A DNA stretch of 64,000 bases from CALKJU01 sp046349355 (GTDB lineage Bacteria; Pseudomonadota; Alphaproteobacteria; Geminicoccales; Geminicoccaceae). The notes under the pieces are model-generated. The model did no database searches. It had not been told where the DNA came from and saw only the letters and a list, made by a program, of their open reading frames with translations. Positions 17,389 through 25,989 of this stretch are shown here, in pieces. The stretch covers positions 62,001-126,000 of the forward strand of contig JAXMCM010000022.1 of the NCBI GenBank assembly GCA_046349355.1. The letters run 5' to 3'. The position numbers were made by a program, and so were the translations under genes. Within the stretch, counting starts at the first letter, position 1; each line of letters starts with the position of its first letter.

Positions 17389-18229
17389 GACAGGTCTCCA
17401 GGGGTCGCCGGCTGTGGAGGAAGGGACGCCGGGCGGCGGCAACCACGAACTCGCCCGGGATCCGGTAGCCATCGCCAGAGCGATAGGCGGCGATGGAGTC
17501 GAGGTACTCGGCATGGACCGCGGCCCGCGTCGCCGCGTCGAAGCGGCTGTAGGCCAGCGCCACCGGCCCGCCGCGGAACACCGCGGCCAGGGCGGCGTCG
17601 GCCGAGGGGTAGGCCAGCACCGTCCGCAGCCGGGTCGCCTCGATGTCGGCGAAGCCGGTTAGGGCGAAGGCCTGCGCAAGGGCGTCGCCGGTGCCGAGAC
17701 GGAAGAACAGCGGGCAGACGTCCGACTGCACGCGGGCATCGGTGATCGGGAAGATGCGGTTCCAGCCGCAGGCGGTGCGGGCACCCCAGACCGCCACCGC
17801 GGCGATGCCACCCGGGCGCAGCACGCGCCGCATCTCGTCGAGGGCCCGGAGCGGGTCCGGCACGTACATCAGGCCGAGGCCGCACAACGCCGCATCGAAG
17901 CTGGTGTCGGCGAACGGCAGGTCCTCGGCATCGCAGCGCTCGAAACGCAGGTTGCCGAGGCCGCGCTGCGCCGCGGCGGCGTCGACCATGGCACCGGAGA
18001 TATCGGTGCCGACGACCGAGCCGCCCGGCCCGACCAGGGCCGCGGCGCGCCGGCTGACGAGACCGGTGCCGCAGGCGATGTCGAGGACGGCATCGCCGGC
18101 GGCGAGGCTGGCCATCGCCAGCATCCGCTCCTGCGCCGGCGCCAGCTGCTGCTGCCAGCCGGCCTCGTAGTCGGTGACGGCGCGGTCCCAGCCGTAGCGC
18201 TGGACCCGCCGCTGCAGTCGCGCATCCAT
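17360..18229 (-). CDS. Class I SAM-dependent methyltransferase
   Basis: 289 residues from ATG. The SAM-binding motif I is VLDIACGTGLVSRRAA near residue 48, motif II VVGTDISGAMVDAA, then FERCDAEDLPFADTSFDAALCGLGLMYVPDP and LRPGGIAAVAVWG, the typical methyltransferase 11/25 pattern of UbiE-like enzymes. Cytoplasmic; the methyl acceptor is unknown. It starts 5 bp after the upstream OsmC-like gene and overlaps the downstream OsmC gene by 29 bp, so it is inside the four-gene operon. The start was chosen to avoid a long N-terminal extension that overlaps the upstream gene in another frame. Confidence 0.88.
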   Translation of the reverse strand: MDARLQRRVQRYGWDRAVTDYEAGWQQQLAPAQERMLAMASLAAGDAVLDIACGTGLVSRRAAALVGPGGSVVGTDISGAMVDAAAAQRGLGNLRFERCDAEDLPFADTSFDAALCGLGLMYVPDPLRALDEMRRVLRPGGIAAVAVWGARTACGWNRIFPITDARVQSDVCPLFFRLGTGDALAQAFALTGFADIEATRLRTVLAYPSADAALAAVFRGGPVALAYSRFDAATRAAVHAEYLDSIAAYRSGDGYRIPGEFVVAAARRPFLHSRRPLETCHERIGLADG

Positions 18230-18234
18230 GGCGC

Positions 18235-18756
18235 TCAGGCCTCCCGCCCGTTGAGGCGGCGTTCGCCCGACAGCGGCACCGGGTTGGCGAAGACGTCGAG
18301 ATAGGGACTGTGCCGCTCGGCGAGGTCGAGCAGGGCATGGAGCCGCTCGTCCGATGCCGGGCTGGCGATGGCGATGGCATAGCGCATGCCGGTGTAGCCC
18401 GGCCGGACGCCCGGCTCGCAGCCGAGCTCGCCGCGGGCGTTGAACGCCGCCTCCACGGTGACCTCGAGGGCGTCGATCGGGACACCGAGGCGTGCCGCCC
18501 AGCTGGCGATGCCGATGACGAGGCAGCCGGCCAGCGCCCCGCGGCCGAGGACGCCGGGCGTGGGTGCGGTTTCGTCGCCGCCGACCTTGCCCGGCATGTC
18601 GGCGGCCAGCCGCCAGGAACCTTCCTCGATCTCGCAGCGCAGGCCGCCGGCGAGGCGCGCCCGCGTCGTCGCGGCGAGCAGGCCGCGCGACGGCTTCAGC
18701 ACCAGCAGCTGGATGTTGCGCTCGGCGATCTGCCGGATGGTGGCCTGGTCGGCCAT
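18235..18756 (-). CDS. OsmC-like protein (single-cysteine type)
   Basis: 173 residues from the ATG at 18756 (MADQATIRQ), with CGGGAGCGACGCGC upstream. It is a distant OsmC relative: GVLGRGALAGCLVIGIASWAA at residues 68-88 carries the conserved Cys78, and ERHSPYLDVFANPVPL near 148-162 is the equivalent of the C-terminal motif, again with Ser150 in place of the second cysteine. Another Cys at 113 is not in the family position. It is the first gene of the four-gene cluster and is divergent from iolG across 195 bp. Role unknown; thiol or acyl chemistry is a guess from the family. Confidence 0.78.
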   Translation of the reverse strand: MADQATIRQIAERNIQLLVLKPSRGLLAATTRARLAGGLRCEIEEGSWRLAADMPGKVGGDETAPTPGVLGRGALAGCLVIGIASWAARLGVPIDALEVTVEAAFNARGELGCEPGVRPGYTGMRYAIAIASPASDERLHALLDLAERHSPYLDVFANPVPLSGERRLNGREA

Positions 18757-18805
18757 GCGCGTCGCTCCCGAGGGACACGGATCGTCCACAGCCGCGATGC
18801 TCGGC

Positions 18806-18865
18806 GCTGCTTGTTTCGGGCCGATGGCGGCGCCGGAGCGATTCCGGGCCGCTTGTTTCAGGCCG
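18806..18865. repeat. Tandem 18-bp direct repeats in the OsmC/iolG divergent promoter region
   Basis: Two copies, GCTGCTTGTTTCGGGCCG at 18806-18823 and GCCGCTTGTTTCAGGCCG at 18848-18865, match at 16 of 18 positions. Their starts are 42 bp apart, four turns of the helix, so they would face the same side of the DNA. They look like paired binding sites for one regulator, which may control iolG, the OsmC cluster or both. Confidence 0.6.
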
Positions 18866-18951
18866 GTCGCGCCACCGGCCGGGGAGGGCCTTTACACCGC
18901 CGCGGCCGTGCTGTTTCTCTCCGGCCGCGGGTGGTTCAGGGGGTCCGGTCG

Positions 18952-19950
18952 ATGCTCAGTTTCGCGCTGTTCGGTTGTGGCCGCATCGGCAAGATGCATG
19001 CGGACAACCTCGCCAGCCACCCGAAGGCACAGCTGACCGCGGTCTACGACGTCAACGAGGCGGCCGCAGCCGAAGTGGCCGCCAAGCATGGCTGCCGGGC
19101 GGCGAAGACGGTCGACGAGATCATGGCGGCTTCGGACATCGACGCGGTGATGATCGCGTCGTCGACCGACACCCACGTGCAGCTGCTCACCGCCGCCGCC
19201 AAGGCCGGCAAGGCGATCCTGTGCGAGAAGCCGATCGACCTCGACATCGGCAGGGTCGAGACCTGCAAGAAGGAGATCGCCGGGACCGACGTGCCGGTGA
19301 TGATCGGCTTCAACCGCCGCTTCGATCCGTCCTTCGCCGCGGTGAAGAAGGCGATGGACGGCGGCGAGATCGGCGACATCCGCCAGGTGATCGTCACCTC
19401 GCGCGACCCCGACCTCGCCTCGCTCGAGTACCTCAAGGTCTCGGGCGGCATCTTCCGCGACATGACCATCCACGACTTCGACATGGCCCGGTTCCTCCTG
19501 CCGGAGGAGCCGGTCGAGGTCAGCGCCATGGCCAGCGTCATGGTCGACAAGGCGGTGGGCGAGATCGGCGACCACGACACCGCGGTGATCATCATGCGCA
19601 CCGCCGGCGGCCACCAGGCGATCATCAACAACTGCCGCCGTGCGGTGTACGGCTACGACCAGCGCATCGAGGTGCTGGGCGCCACCGGCATGCTGCAGGC
19701 CAACAACCGCCGCGCCACGACCATCGAGCGCTGGAGCAAGAGCCGTACCGCCGCTCAGGACCCGCTGCTGTGGTTCTTCATCGAGCGCTACAAGGAAGCC
19801 TACATCGCCGAGATCGATGCCTTCATCAAATGCCTCGAGACCGGCAGCCCCTGCTCGCCGGGCTTCGAGGACGGCCGCAAGGCGCTGCTGCTGGCGAACG
19901 CGGCCTACGAGAGCCTGAAGACCGGGCGGACGGTGAAGGTCGGCGCGTGA
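18952..19950 (+). CDS. iolG: Inositol 2-dehydrogenase-like oxidoreductase (Gfo/Idh/MocA family)
   Basis: 332 residues from ATG. The N-terminal Rossmann domain starts FALFGCGRIGKMHADNLASHP and has ILCEKPIDLDI, the EKP motif of the Gfo/Idh/MocA family with its catalytic Lys. GFNRRFDPSFAAVK and GGIFRDMTIHDFDMARFLL carry the conserved Asp/His of inositol dehydrogenases. The length (about 330) and the GRIGKMHA start fit IolG, which oxidises myo-inositol to scyllo-inosose with NAD. iolD elsewhere in the window supports an inositol role. Related sugar dehydrogenases (scyllo-inositol, D-chiro-inositol) are alternatives. Confidence 0.88.
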   Translation: MLSFALFGCGRIGKMHADNLASHPKAQLTAVYDVNEAAAAEVAAKHGCRAAKTVDEIMAASDIDAVMIASSTDTHVQLLTAAAKAGKAILCEKPIDLDIGRVETCKKEIAGTDVPVMIGFNRRFDPSFAAVKKAMDGGEIGDIRQVIVTSRDPDLASLEYLKVSGGIFRDMTIHDFDMARFLLPEEPVEVSAMASVMVDKAVGEIGDHDTAVIIMRTAGGHQAIINNCRRAVYGYDQRIEVLGATGMLQANNRRATTIERWSKSRTAAQDPLLWFFIERYKEAYIAEIDAFIKCLETGSPCSPGFEDGRKALLLANAAYESLKTGRTVKVGA

Positions 19951-19957
19951 CGCGCCG

Positions 19958-20347
19958 CTAGACGACGCGCAGGCCGAGGAACTCGGCCATGGGGTCGTAG
20001 TCGCGGTCATTGTGCAGGAGCGCATGGCCGCGGAGCAGGCAGTAGCTACCGATCAGCAGGTCGATCGTCCGCCTCACGGTGAAGCCCAGGCCACGCAGGC
20101 GCCGATAGTTCCCGGCGGCCATGAGGGCGACCTCGCGCCCGACCATCGGCTCGAACTGAAAGCGCTCCAGAGTCTGCCGGCCTGCCTGGGCCTGCCGTTC
20201 ATCGGGAAAGCCCTGGAGAACCTCGGCGAGGACCAGGTCTCCGACGATCACGACACCATGGCCGATACAGGATCGGAGCTTGTCGGTTCCGACCGTGGAC
20301 CGCCCGCGGAAGAAGTCGATCCAAACGGTGCTGTCGACGACAATCAC
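19958..20347 (-). CDS. vapC: VapC-type PIN-domain ribonuclease toxin
   Basis: 129 residues from a GTG that overlaps the VapB stop (GTGA), which sets this start. The PIN domain acidic residues are present: VDSTVWIDFFRG at the start, DLVLAEVLQGF near residue 40, and IDLLIGSYCLLRGHALLHNDRDYD near 95-115. VapC toxins cut specific RNAs, often initiator tRNA or 23S rRNA, and are held inactive by VapB. All catalytic residues look intact, so the module may be active. Its 3' end is 7 bp from the end of iolG on the other strand. Confidence 0.9.
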   Translation of the reverse strand: MIVVDSTVWIDFFRGRSTVGTDKLRSCIGHGVVIVGDLVLAEVLQGFPDERQAQAGRQTLERFQFEPMVGREVALMAAGNYRRLRGLGFTVRRTIDLLIGSYCLLRGHALLHNDRDYDPMAEFLGLRVV

Positions 20348-20565
20348 GCCGCGGTCCGTCCTTCGCGACTGGCGTCGAGGTCCCCTTCCCACTGCAGCTT
20401 GCCGAACATCTTCAACGCCTCGCGCTCGCGCAGGCAGCGGATCAGCGTCTCCAGGGCCAGCGCGACCGTGGCCTTCTTCGTCGGCGTCGCGGCCAGACGC
20501 TGCGCCTCCTCGAGCAGGGCATCGTCGATGTCGATGTTGGTCCGCACGGTTACCGTCCTGCACAT
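20344..20565 (-). CDS. vapB: VapB-type antitoxin
   Basis: 73 residues from ATG. The start, VRTNIDIDDALLEEAQRLAA, is the ribbon-helix-helix DNA-binding domain of the VapB/AbrB-like type II antitoxins (DUF2191), with TPTKKATVALALETLIR as the second helix, and a C-terminal toxin-binding tail GKLQWEGDLDASREG that is typical of VapB. It binds VapC and represses its own promoter, which should lie in the 148 bp up to the AI-2E transporter gene. A GTG inside, 15 bp downstream, could be the start instead. Confidence 0.88.
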   Translation of the reverse strand: MCRTVTVRTNIDIDDALLEEAQRLAATPTKKATVALALETLIRCLREREALKMFGKLQWEGDLDASREGRTAA

Positions 20566-20713
20566 TGACTGACGAAACTGTACACATTCACGGGCGATCA
20601 TCCCAGCGTCCTCGAAAGCGTGGGCTCCTCGATCGACCCGCCGTCGCCGGGCTGCGCCGTCACCGCCGCTGCTGTAAGCATGGCCGTGCGGCCGGGCGTG
20701 GTCCCGGCGGAGG

Positions 20714-21757
20714 ATGCGCGGCGCCGTGAAAGCCCTTGTCGGCCTGTCCTGGGTGCTGATCGTGGTGGTCGTCGGCACGGTGCTGGCCATGGGCAGCCGC
20801 GTGCTGATCCCGATGGCGCTGGCGGTGCTGATCTGGCAGCTGATCAACGCCGTCAGCGAGCAGATCCGCCGGGTCCGCTTCGCCGGGCAGTCCGCGCCGC
20901 GCTGGCTGCGCCAGCTGCTGGCGGTGGCGGTGATCGTCGCCGCACTGGCGCTGATGGCCTGGCTGGTGATCACCAACGCCGCCGGGGTGACCGCCGCCGC
21001 CGTCGGCTACCAGGCCAACCTCGAGCGGATGCTGCCGGCGCTGCTCGCCCCGTTCGGCCTGCCGGCCGAGCTGTCGCTGGGCCAGCTGATCGGCGAGATC
21101 AACCTGCGCGGGCTGATCGGCAGCGTCACCAGCGCCCTCGGCACGCTCGTCGGCAACACCGGCGTGATCCTGCTCTACCTGATCTTCCTGATGCTGGAGC
21201 AGGAGACCTTCGCGCAGAAGGTCGACGCGCTGCTGCCCGATCCCGAGCGCAACGCCCGCGCCCGGCGGCTGCTGGCCGACATCGAGAAGCGGGTCGAGAC
21301 CTATCTCGGCATCAAGACGCTGGTCAGCGCCGTCACCGCCTTCCTGTCGTTCCTCGTGCTGCGGATCGTCGGCGTCGACTATGCCGAGTTCTGGGGCCTG
21401 CTGGTCTTCCTGCTCAACTTCATCCCGATCTTCGGCTCGATCTTCGGGGTGGTGCTGCCGGTGCTGCTGACCCTGGTCCAGTTCGCCGAGCCGGCACCGG
21501 TGATCGCCGTGGCGGTGGGCCTGGGTGCGATCCAGTTCACCCTGGGCAACATCGTCGAGCCCCGGCTCATGGGCATGAGCCTGAACCTCAGCCCGCTCGT
21601 GATCATGGTGTCGCTGGCGGTCTGGGGCTCGCTCTGGGGCGTGGTCGGCATGCTGCTGTGCGTGCCGATCACGGTGATCGCCATGATCATCTGTGCCCAC
21701 TTCGAGCCGACGCGGCCGGTCGCCGTGCTGCTATCGGCGAACGGGCGCGTCGACTAG
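20714..21757 (+). CDS. AI-2E family (PerM/TqsA-like) transporter
   Basis: 347 residues from ATG with GGCGGAGG upstream. The family layout is visible: two helices near the N-terminus, a long soluble stretch (about 65-140), then helices with the late VDYAEFWGLLVFLLNFIPIFGSIFG block and GNIVEPRLMGMSLNLSPLVIMVSLAVWGSLWGVVGMLLCVPI, the standard AI-2E signature. Members are inner-membrane carriers; a few export autoinducer-2, others export salts or peptides, so the name should not be read literally. A second, longer member is encoded at 43876-45690. Confidence 0.9.
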   Translation: MRGAVKALVGLSWVLIVVVVGTVLAMGSRVLIPMALAVLIWQLINAVSEQIRRVRFAGQSAPRWLRQLLAVAVIVAALALMAWLVITNAAGVTAAAVGYQANLERMLPALLAPFGLPAELSLGQLIGEINLRGLIGSVTSALGTLVGNTGVILLYLIFLMLEQETFAQKVDALLPDPERNARARRLLADIEKRVETYLGIKTLVSAVTAFLSFLVLRIVGVDYAEFWGLLVFLLNFIPIFGSIFGVVLPVLLTLVQFAEPAPVIAVAVGLGAIQFTLGNIVEPRLMGMSLNLSPLVIMVSLAVWGSLWGVVGMLLCVPITVIAMIICAHFEPTRPVAVLLSANGRVD

Positions 21758-21811
21758 GCTCCGCGACCGTCGGGCAGGACAAGGTCGGCAAGAAACCGGG
21801 GAACAGAACCG

Positions 21812-22858
21812 ATGAACGGGATCCGCAACATCCTCGCGGGGTCGGTCGCCCTGCTCGTCGGGGCCACGTCCGCCCTGCCGTCGGCGGCCTGCACGCGCAT
21901 CCTGTGGAACGACAACGGCTTCGCCGTGATGGTCGGGCGGACGATGGACTGGCCGGAATCGACCGAGCCGGTGCTGACGGTGTTCCCGAGAGGCGTCGCG
22001 CGCGACGGCGGCATGGCAGGCCCGGAGCGCGTGGTCGCCGACAACCCGGCCCGCTGGACGTCGCGCTACGGCAGCCTCGTCACCACGGTCTACGGGATCG
22101 GCACCGCCGACGGGATCAACGAGGCCGGCCTCGCCGCACACATGCTCTACCTGAACGCCACGGACTTCGGCCCCCGCGATCCGGCGAAGCCCGGCATCCA
22201 CGCCGGCCTGTGGGCGCAGTACGTGCTGGACAACGCCGCCACCGTCGCCGAGGCGCTGGCCTTGCTCGAGGGTGTCCAGATCGCGCCGGTCGAGGCCAAC
22301 GGCCACAAGGCCAACGTGCACCTGGCCATCGAGGACGCTTCGGGCGATTCGGCGATCGTCGAGTACATCGGCGGCAAGCCGGTGATCCATCACGGCCGCC
22401 AGTACGCCGTGATGACCAACGATCCGCGCTACGACCAGCAGCTGGCCCTGCTGGCGAAGCTCGACTTCTCGAAGCCTGCCAGCGACATGCCGCTGCCCGG
22501 CAACGTCAACCCGGTCGACCGCTTCCAGCGGGCCGCCTACTACCTGGCCCTGCTGCCCGAGCCCGCCAGCGAGCGGGAGGCGGCGGCCGGCATCCTCGCC
22601 ATCGCCCGCAACGTCTCCGTACCCTTCGGCGCGCCCTACAAGGGCTTCGGCATCTACAACACCGAGTACCGCACCGCCGCCAACCTGACGGCCAGGCGCT
22701 ACTATTTCGAGCTGACGACCAGTCCCAGCGTGGTCTGGGTCGACCTGGCGAAGCTGGACTTCGCCGCCGGCCGGCCGGTGCTGGCGCTCGATCCGGACGA
22801 TCCGGCCCTGTCGGGCGACGTCAGCGCCGCGTTCAAGCCGGTCGCGGCGCCGTTCTGA
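21812..22858 (+). CDS. Choloylglycine hydrolase-like (linear amide C-N hydrolase) secreted protein
   Basis: 348 residues with a signal peptide (1-26) ending SAA, directly followed by Cys27. In this Ntn-hydrolase family the N-terminal cysteine exposed after cleavage is the nucleophile, and CTRILWNDNGFAVMVGRTMDW is a close match to the family start. Other marks are YGIGTADGINEAGLAAHMLYL, NVHLAIEDASGDSAIVEYI and VMTNDPRYDQQL. It should act in the periplasm on linear amides such as bile salts, penicillin V or acyl-homoserine lactones. It stands alone, 16 bp from the convergent SulP gene. Confidence 0.9.
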   Translation: MNGIRNILAGSVALLVGATSALPSAACTRILWNDNGFAVMVGRTMDWPESTEPVLTVFPRGVARDGGMAGPERVVADNPARWTSRYGSLVTTVYGIGTADGINEAGLAAHMLYLNATDFGPRDPAKPGIHAGLWAQYVLDNAATVAEALALLEGVQIAPVEANGHKANVHLAIEDASGDSAIVEYIGGKPVIHHGRQYAVMTNDPRYDQQLALLAKLDFSKPASDMPLPGNVNPVDRFQRAAYYLALLPEPASEREAAAGILAIARNVSVPFGAPYKGFGIYNTEYRTAANLTARRYYFELTTSPSVVWVDLAKLDFAAGRPVLALDPDDPALSGDVSAAFKPVAAPF

Positions 22859-22874
22859 GCCAACCGCACCGCGC

Positions 22875-24632
22875 TCAGCCGGCGACGGTAAGCCTCGGCC
22901 GGCAGGACGCCTCGGCGCAGCAGGCCGGGTCGAGGGCGGCCATGGCATCGTGCTGGCTGAGGAAGACCCGGCCGCTCAGGTGGGCGAGGAAGCCGCTGCG
23001 CTCGAGGCGGTCCATCACCGGGCCCTTCACCTCGGACAGGTGCAGGCGGATGCCGGCCTCGGTCAGCCGCGCCTGGATCAGCTCGAGGCTCTCCAGGGCC
23101 GTCGCGTCGATCAGGTTGACCGCCGGGCACATCAGCACGAGGTCGCTGATGCCGGGCCGCACCGCGGTCTCGCGCATCACCACGTCCTCGAGCCAGCGGC
23201 TGTTGGCGAAGAGCAGGCTCTCGTCGATCCGCAGGGCGAGCACCTTCTCGCTGGTGATCACGGCGTGGCGGCGGATGTTGCGGAAGTGCTCGGTGCCCGG
23301 CACCCGGCCGACGACGGCGACGTGCGGGCGGCTGTTGTGCCAGAGCAGGAGCAGCACGGAGATGGCCACACCGGTGCTGATGCCGGCCTCGACGCCGACC
23401 AGCAGCACCATCGCCATGGTCCCGGCCATCGCCGCGAAGTCGGCCTTCGAGTAGGCCCAGGTGTGGCGGATGGTGGCGACGTCGACCAGCGACAGCACGG
23501 CGACGATAATGGTCGCCGCCAGCACCGCGTTCGGCAGGAAGTAGAGCAGCGGGGTCAGGAACAGGGCCGCCAGCGCGATCATCGCGGCGGTGAACACGCC
23601 GGCCAGTGGGGTCTGCGCGCCGGCGGCGAAGTTGACGACCGAGCGGGCGAATCCGCCGGTGACCGGGTAGCCGCCGCTGACCGCCGCGGCGAGGTTGGCG
23701 GCGCCCAGGCCCAAGAGCTCCTGGTTCGGATCGACGGTCTGGCGGCGCCGCGCGGCCAGCGCGTGGCCGACCGAGACCGATTCGACGAAGCCGACGATGC
23801 TGATCAGCGCCGCCGGCAGGGCCAGACGGGTCCAGAGGTCGGAGTCGAAGGGCGGCAGGGTCAGCGGCGGCAGGCCCTGCGGCACCGCGCCAACGATGCG
23901 CACGCCGGCCTGGTCGAGCGAGAGGCCGGCGACCAGCGCGATGCCGACGGCGACCGCGGCCACCGGACCGGCCTTGGCCACCATGTCGGCGGCGCGCGCC
24001 GGCAGGCCCAGGCGCTGCAGCAGCGGCTTCAGCCGGCTGCGGGTCCAGAACAGGAAGGCGATGGCGGCGACGCCGATCAGCAGCGTCGGCAGGTTGGTGC
24101 CGCCGAGCCCGTGGCCGACCGAGACCAGGGTGTCGAGCAGGGCGTGGCCCTCGGCCCTGATGCCCAGGATGTGCTTGAGCTGGCCGGCGGCGATGAGCAC
24201 GGCGGAGGCGGTGATGAAGCCCGAGATCACCGGATGGCTCAGCAGGTTGGCGACGAAGCCCAGCCGCAGCAGGCCCATGGCGAACAGCATGAGGCCGGAG
24301 AGGAGGGCGAGGACCAGGGCCGCCTGGATGAACGCGGGCGAGCCCGGCGCACCCACCTCCCCGGCCGCCGCCAGCGTCATCAGCGAGACCACCGCGACCG
24401 GCCCCACCGCCAGCGTCCGGCTCGACCCGAACAGGGCGTAGGCGACCAGCGGCAGGATGCTGGCGTAGAGGCCGATCTCGGGAGGAAGGCCCGCCAGCAT
24501 CGCATAGGCCAGGCTCTGCGGGATCAGCATGATCGTGACGATCACGCTGGCGAGCAGGTCGCTGGCGAGGTCGTGGCCGCGGTAGGACCGCAGCCAGACC
24601 AAGGGCGGCAGCAGGCGGGCGATAGGCGACAT
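22875..24632 (-). CDS. SulP family anion transporter with STAS domain
   Basis: 585 residues from the ATG at 24632. The N-terminal membrane part (about residues 1-440) has the SulP signature LIPQSLAYAMLAGLPPEIGLYAS and later AAVSGGYPVTGGFARSVVNFAAGAQTPLAG. A C-terminal STAS domain follows at about 450-560 (ALRIDESLLFANSRWLED, VLMCPAVNLIDATALESLE). SulP proteins import sulfate or other anions, including bicarbonate. It begins 10 bp after the persulfide dioxygenase gene, so it belongs to the sulfur operon, where it could move sulfate or sulfite. Confidence 0.92.
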   Translation of the reverse strand: MSPIARLLPPLVWLRSYRGHDLASDLLASVIVTIMLIPQSLAYAMLAGLPPEIGLYASILPLVAYALFGSSRTLAVGPVAVVSLMTLAAAGEVGAPGSPAFIQAALVLALLSGLMLFAMGLLRLGFVANLLSHPVISGFITASAVLIAAGQLKHILGIRAEGHALLDTLVSVGHGLGGTNLPTLLIGVAAIAFLFWTRSRLKPLLQRLGLPARAADMVAKAGPVAAVAVGIALVAGLSLDQAGVRIVGAVPQGLPPLTLPPFDSDLWTRLALPAALISIVGFVESVSVGHALAARRRQTVDPNQELLGLGAANLAAAVSGGYPVTGGFARSVVNFAAGAQTPLAGVFTAAMIALAALFLTPLLYFLPNAVLAATIIVAVLSLVDVATIRHTWAYSKADFAAMAGTMAMVLLVGVEAGISTGVAISVLLLLWHNSRPHVAVVGRVPGTEHFRNIRRHAVITSEKVLALRIDESLLFANSRWLEDVVMRETAVRPGISDLVLMCPAVNLIDATALESLELIQARLTEAGIRLHLSEVKGPVMDRLERSGFLAHLSGRVFLSQHDAMAALDPACCAEASCRPRLTVAG

Positions 24633-24642
24633 GCGGGGCGGC

Positions 24643-25512
24643 TCAGAAGACGTCGAGGGGGACCTTGAGGTAGCGCTGGCCGTTGTCCTCGGCCGGCGGC
24701 ATCTGGCCGGCACGCATGTTGACCTGCACCGACGGGATGATCAGGCGCGGCATGCCCAGCGTGCGGTCGCGGGCGGTGCGCATGGCCACGAACTCGTCCT
24801 CGGTGACGCCCTCGTGGACGTGCAGGTTGTAGCGCCTCTCCTCGGCGACGCTGGTCTCCCAGCGGTATTCGTCGCGGCCGGGCGCCTTGTAGTCGTGGCA
24901 CATGAACAGCCGCGTGCTGTCCGGCAGGGCGAAGATCCGGCGGATCGAGCGGAACAGCTGGCGCGCGTCGCCGCCCGGGAAGTCGCAGCGCGCGGTGCCG
25001 AAGTCCGGCATGAACAGGGTGTCGCCGACGAAGGCGGCGTCGCCGATCACGTAGGTCATGCAGGCCGGAGTGTGGCCCGGGGTGTGGATCGTCCGCCCCT
25101 CGATGCGGCCGACGGCGAAGGTCTCGCCATCCTCGAACAGCCGGTCGAACTGCCGGCCGTCGCGCTGGAACTCGGTGCCGGCGTTGAAGATCTTGCCGAA
25201 CACATCCTGCACGACGGTGATGGCGGCGCCGATGCCGAGCTGTCCGCCGACCTGCTGCTTCAGGTAGGGGGCGGCCGACAGGTGGTCGGCGTGGACGTGC
25301 GTCTCGAGGATCCACGCGACCTCGAGCCCTTCCTTGCGGACATGGGCGATGATCGCATCGGCCGAGTGCCTGGCGGTGCGGCCCGAGGCCGGGTCGTAGT
25401 CGAGCACCGAATCGACGATGGCGCAGGTCTTCGTCGCCGGATCGGCGACGACGTAGCTGACCGTGAAGGTCGCCTCGTCGAAGAACGCCTTGACGTCGGG
25501 CCTCTCGATCAT
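24643..25512 (-). CDS. blh: Persulfide dioxygenase-like metallo-beta-lactamase-fold protein (Blh/ETHE1 type)
   Basis: 289 residues from ATG. The HxHxDH motif is THVHADHLSA at residues 71-80, and VADPATKTCAIVDSVLDYDPASGR, IHTPGHTPACMTY and VGDTLFMPDFGTARCDFPGGDARQL match persulfide dioxygenases, which use one iron and oxygen to turn glutathione persulfide into sulfite. The same protein is called Blh in BigR operons. Here it lies with the two YeeE/YedE genes and a BigR-like repressor, the same company as in Agrobacterium and Xylella. Cytoplasmic. No rhodanese domain is fused. Confidence 0.9.
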   Translation of the reverse strand: MIERPDVKAFFDEATFTVSYVVADPATKTCAIVDSVLDYDPASGRTARHSADAIIAHVRKEGLEVAWILETHVHADHLSAAPYLKQQVGGQLGIGAAITVVQDVFGKIFNAGTEFQRDGRQFDRLFEDGETFAVGRIEGRTIHTPGHTPACMTYVIGDAAFVGDTLFMPDFGTARCDFPGGDARQLFRSIRRIFALPDSTRLFMCHDYKAPGRDEYRWETSVAEERRYNLHVHEGVTEDEFVAMRTARDRTLGMPRLIIPSVQVNMRAGQMPPAEDNGQRYLKVPLDVF

Positions 25513-25534
25513 GGGCGCGATCCCCCGGGTTCGC

Positions 25535-25978
25535 TCAGGCGCCGGTCGGGTGGGCCGCCGGCGTGCCGGCGGGGCGGAGCAGGCGGACGCCCAGCATCCC
25601 GACCAGCATGGCGACGACGAAGACGACGGTCCCGGCATGGCCGGCGCCGAGCGACGCCAGGGCCGGGCCCGGGCAGTAGCCGGCGAGGCCCCAGCCGATG
25701 CCGAAGAGGGCGGCACCGCCCAGCAGCGGCGCATCGAGGCGGGTCGCCGTCGGCAGGCTGAAGCGCTGGGCGAGCAGCGGCGCCCTGCGGGCCAGCACCA
25801 GCCGGTAGCCGACGAAGGTGACGGCGACGGCGCCGCCCATCACGAACATCAGCGTCGGGTTCCAGGCGCCGGCGAGGTCGAGGAAGCCGAGGACGACGGC
25901 CGGGTCGGTCATGCCGGCAAGGGCGAGGCCGATGCCGAACACGGCGCCGGCGGCGAGGCCGGCGAGGATGCGGGACAT
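25535..25978 (-). CDS. YeeE/YedE (DUF6691-like) membrane protein, second half of a two-part transporter
   Basis: 147 residues with four hydrophobic helices. ILAGLAAGAVFGIGLALAGMTDPAVVLGFLDLAGAWNPTLMFVMG and GIGWGLAGYCPGPALASLGAG are the typical DUF6691/YeeE-YedE motifs, the latter with a conserved Cys (GYCPGP) thought to pass thiosulfate. It pairs with the next gene upstream, 11 bp away; together they would form one inner-membrane thiosulfate or sulfur carrier. It is 22 bp upstream of the persulfide dioxygenase gene. Confidence 0.88.
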   Translation of the reverse strand: MSRILAGLAAGAVFGIGLALAGMTDPAVVLGFLDLAGAWNPTLMFVMGGAVAVTFVGYRLVLARRAPLLAQRFSLPTATRLDAPLLGGAALFGIGWGLAGYCPGPALASLGAGHAGTVVFVVAMLVGMLGVRLLRPAGTPAAHPTGA

Positions 25979-25989
25979 GGGTCGGATCC

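Noticed and set aside
20620..23454. 944-codon open frame on the plus strand
   Set aside because: It overlaps the AI-2E and choloylglycine-hydrolase genes in another frame and shows no recognisable domain.
22950..24668. 572-codon open frame on the plus strand
   Set aside because: It is the antisense shadow of the SulP gene, rich in Gly, Gln, Arg and Asp.
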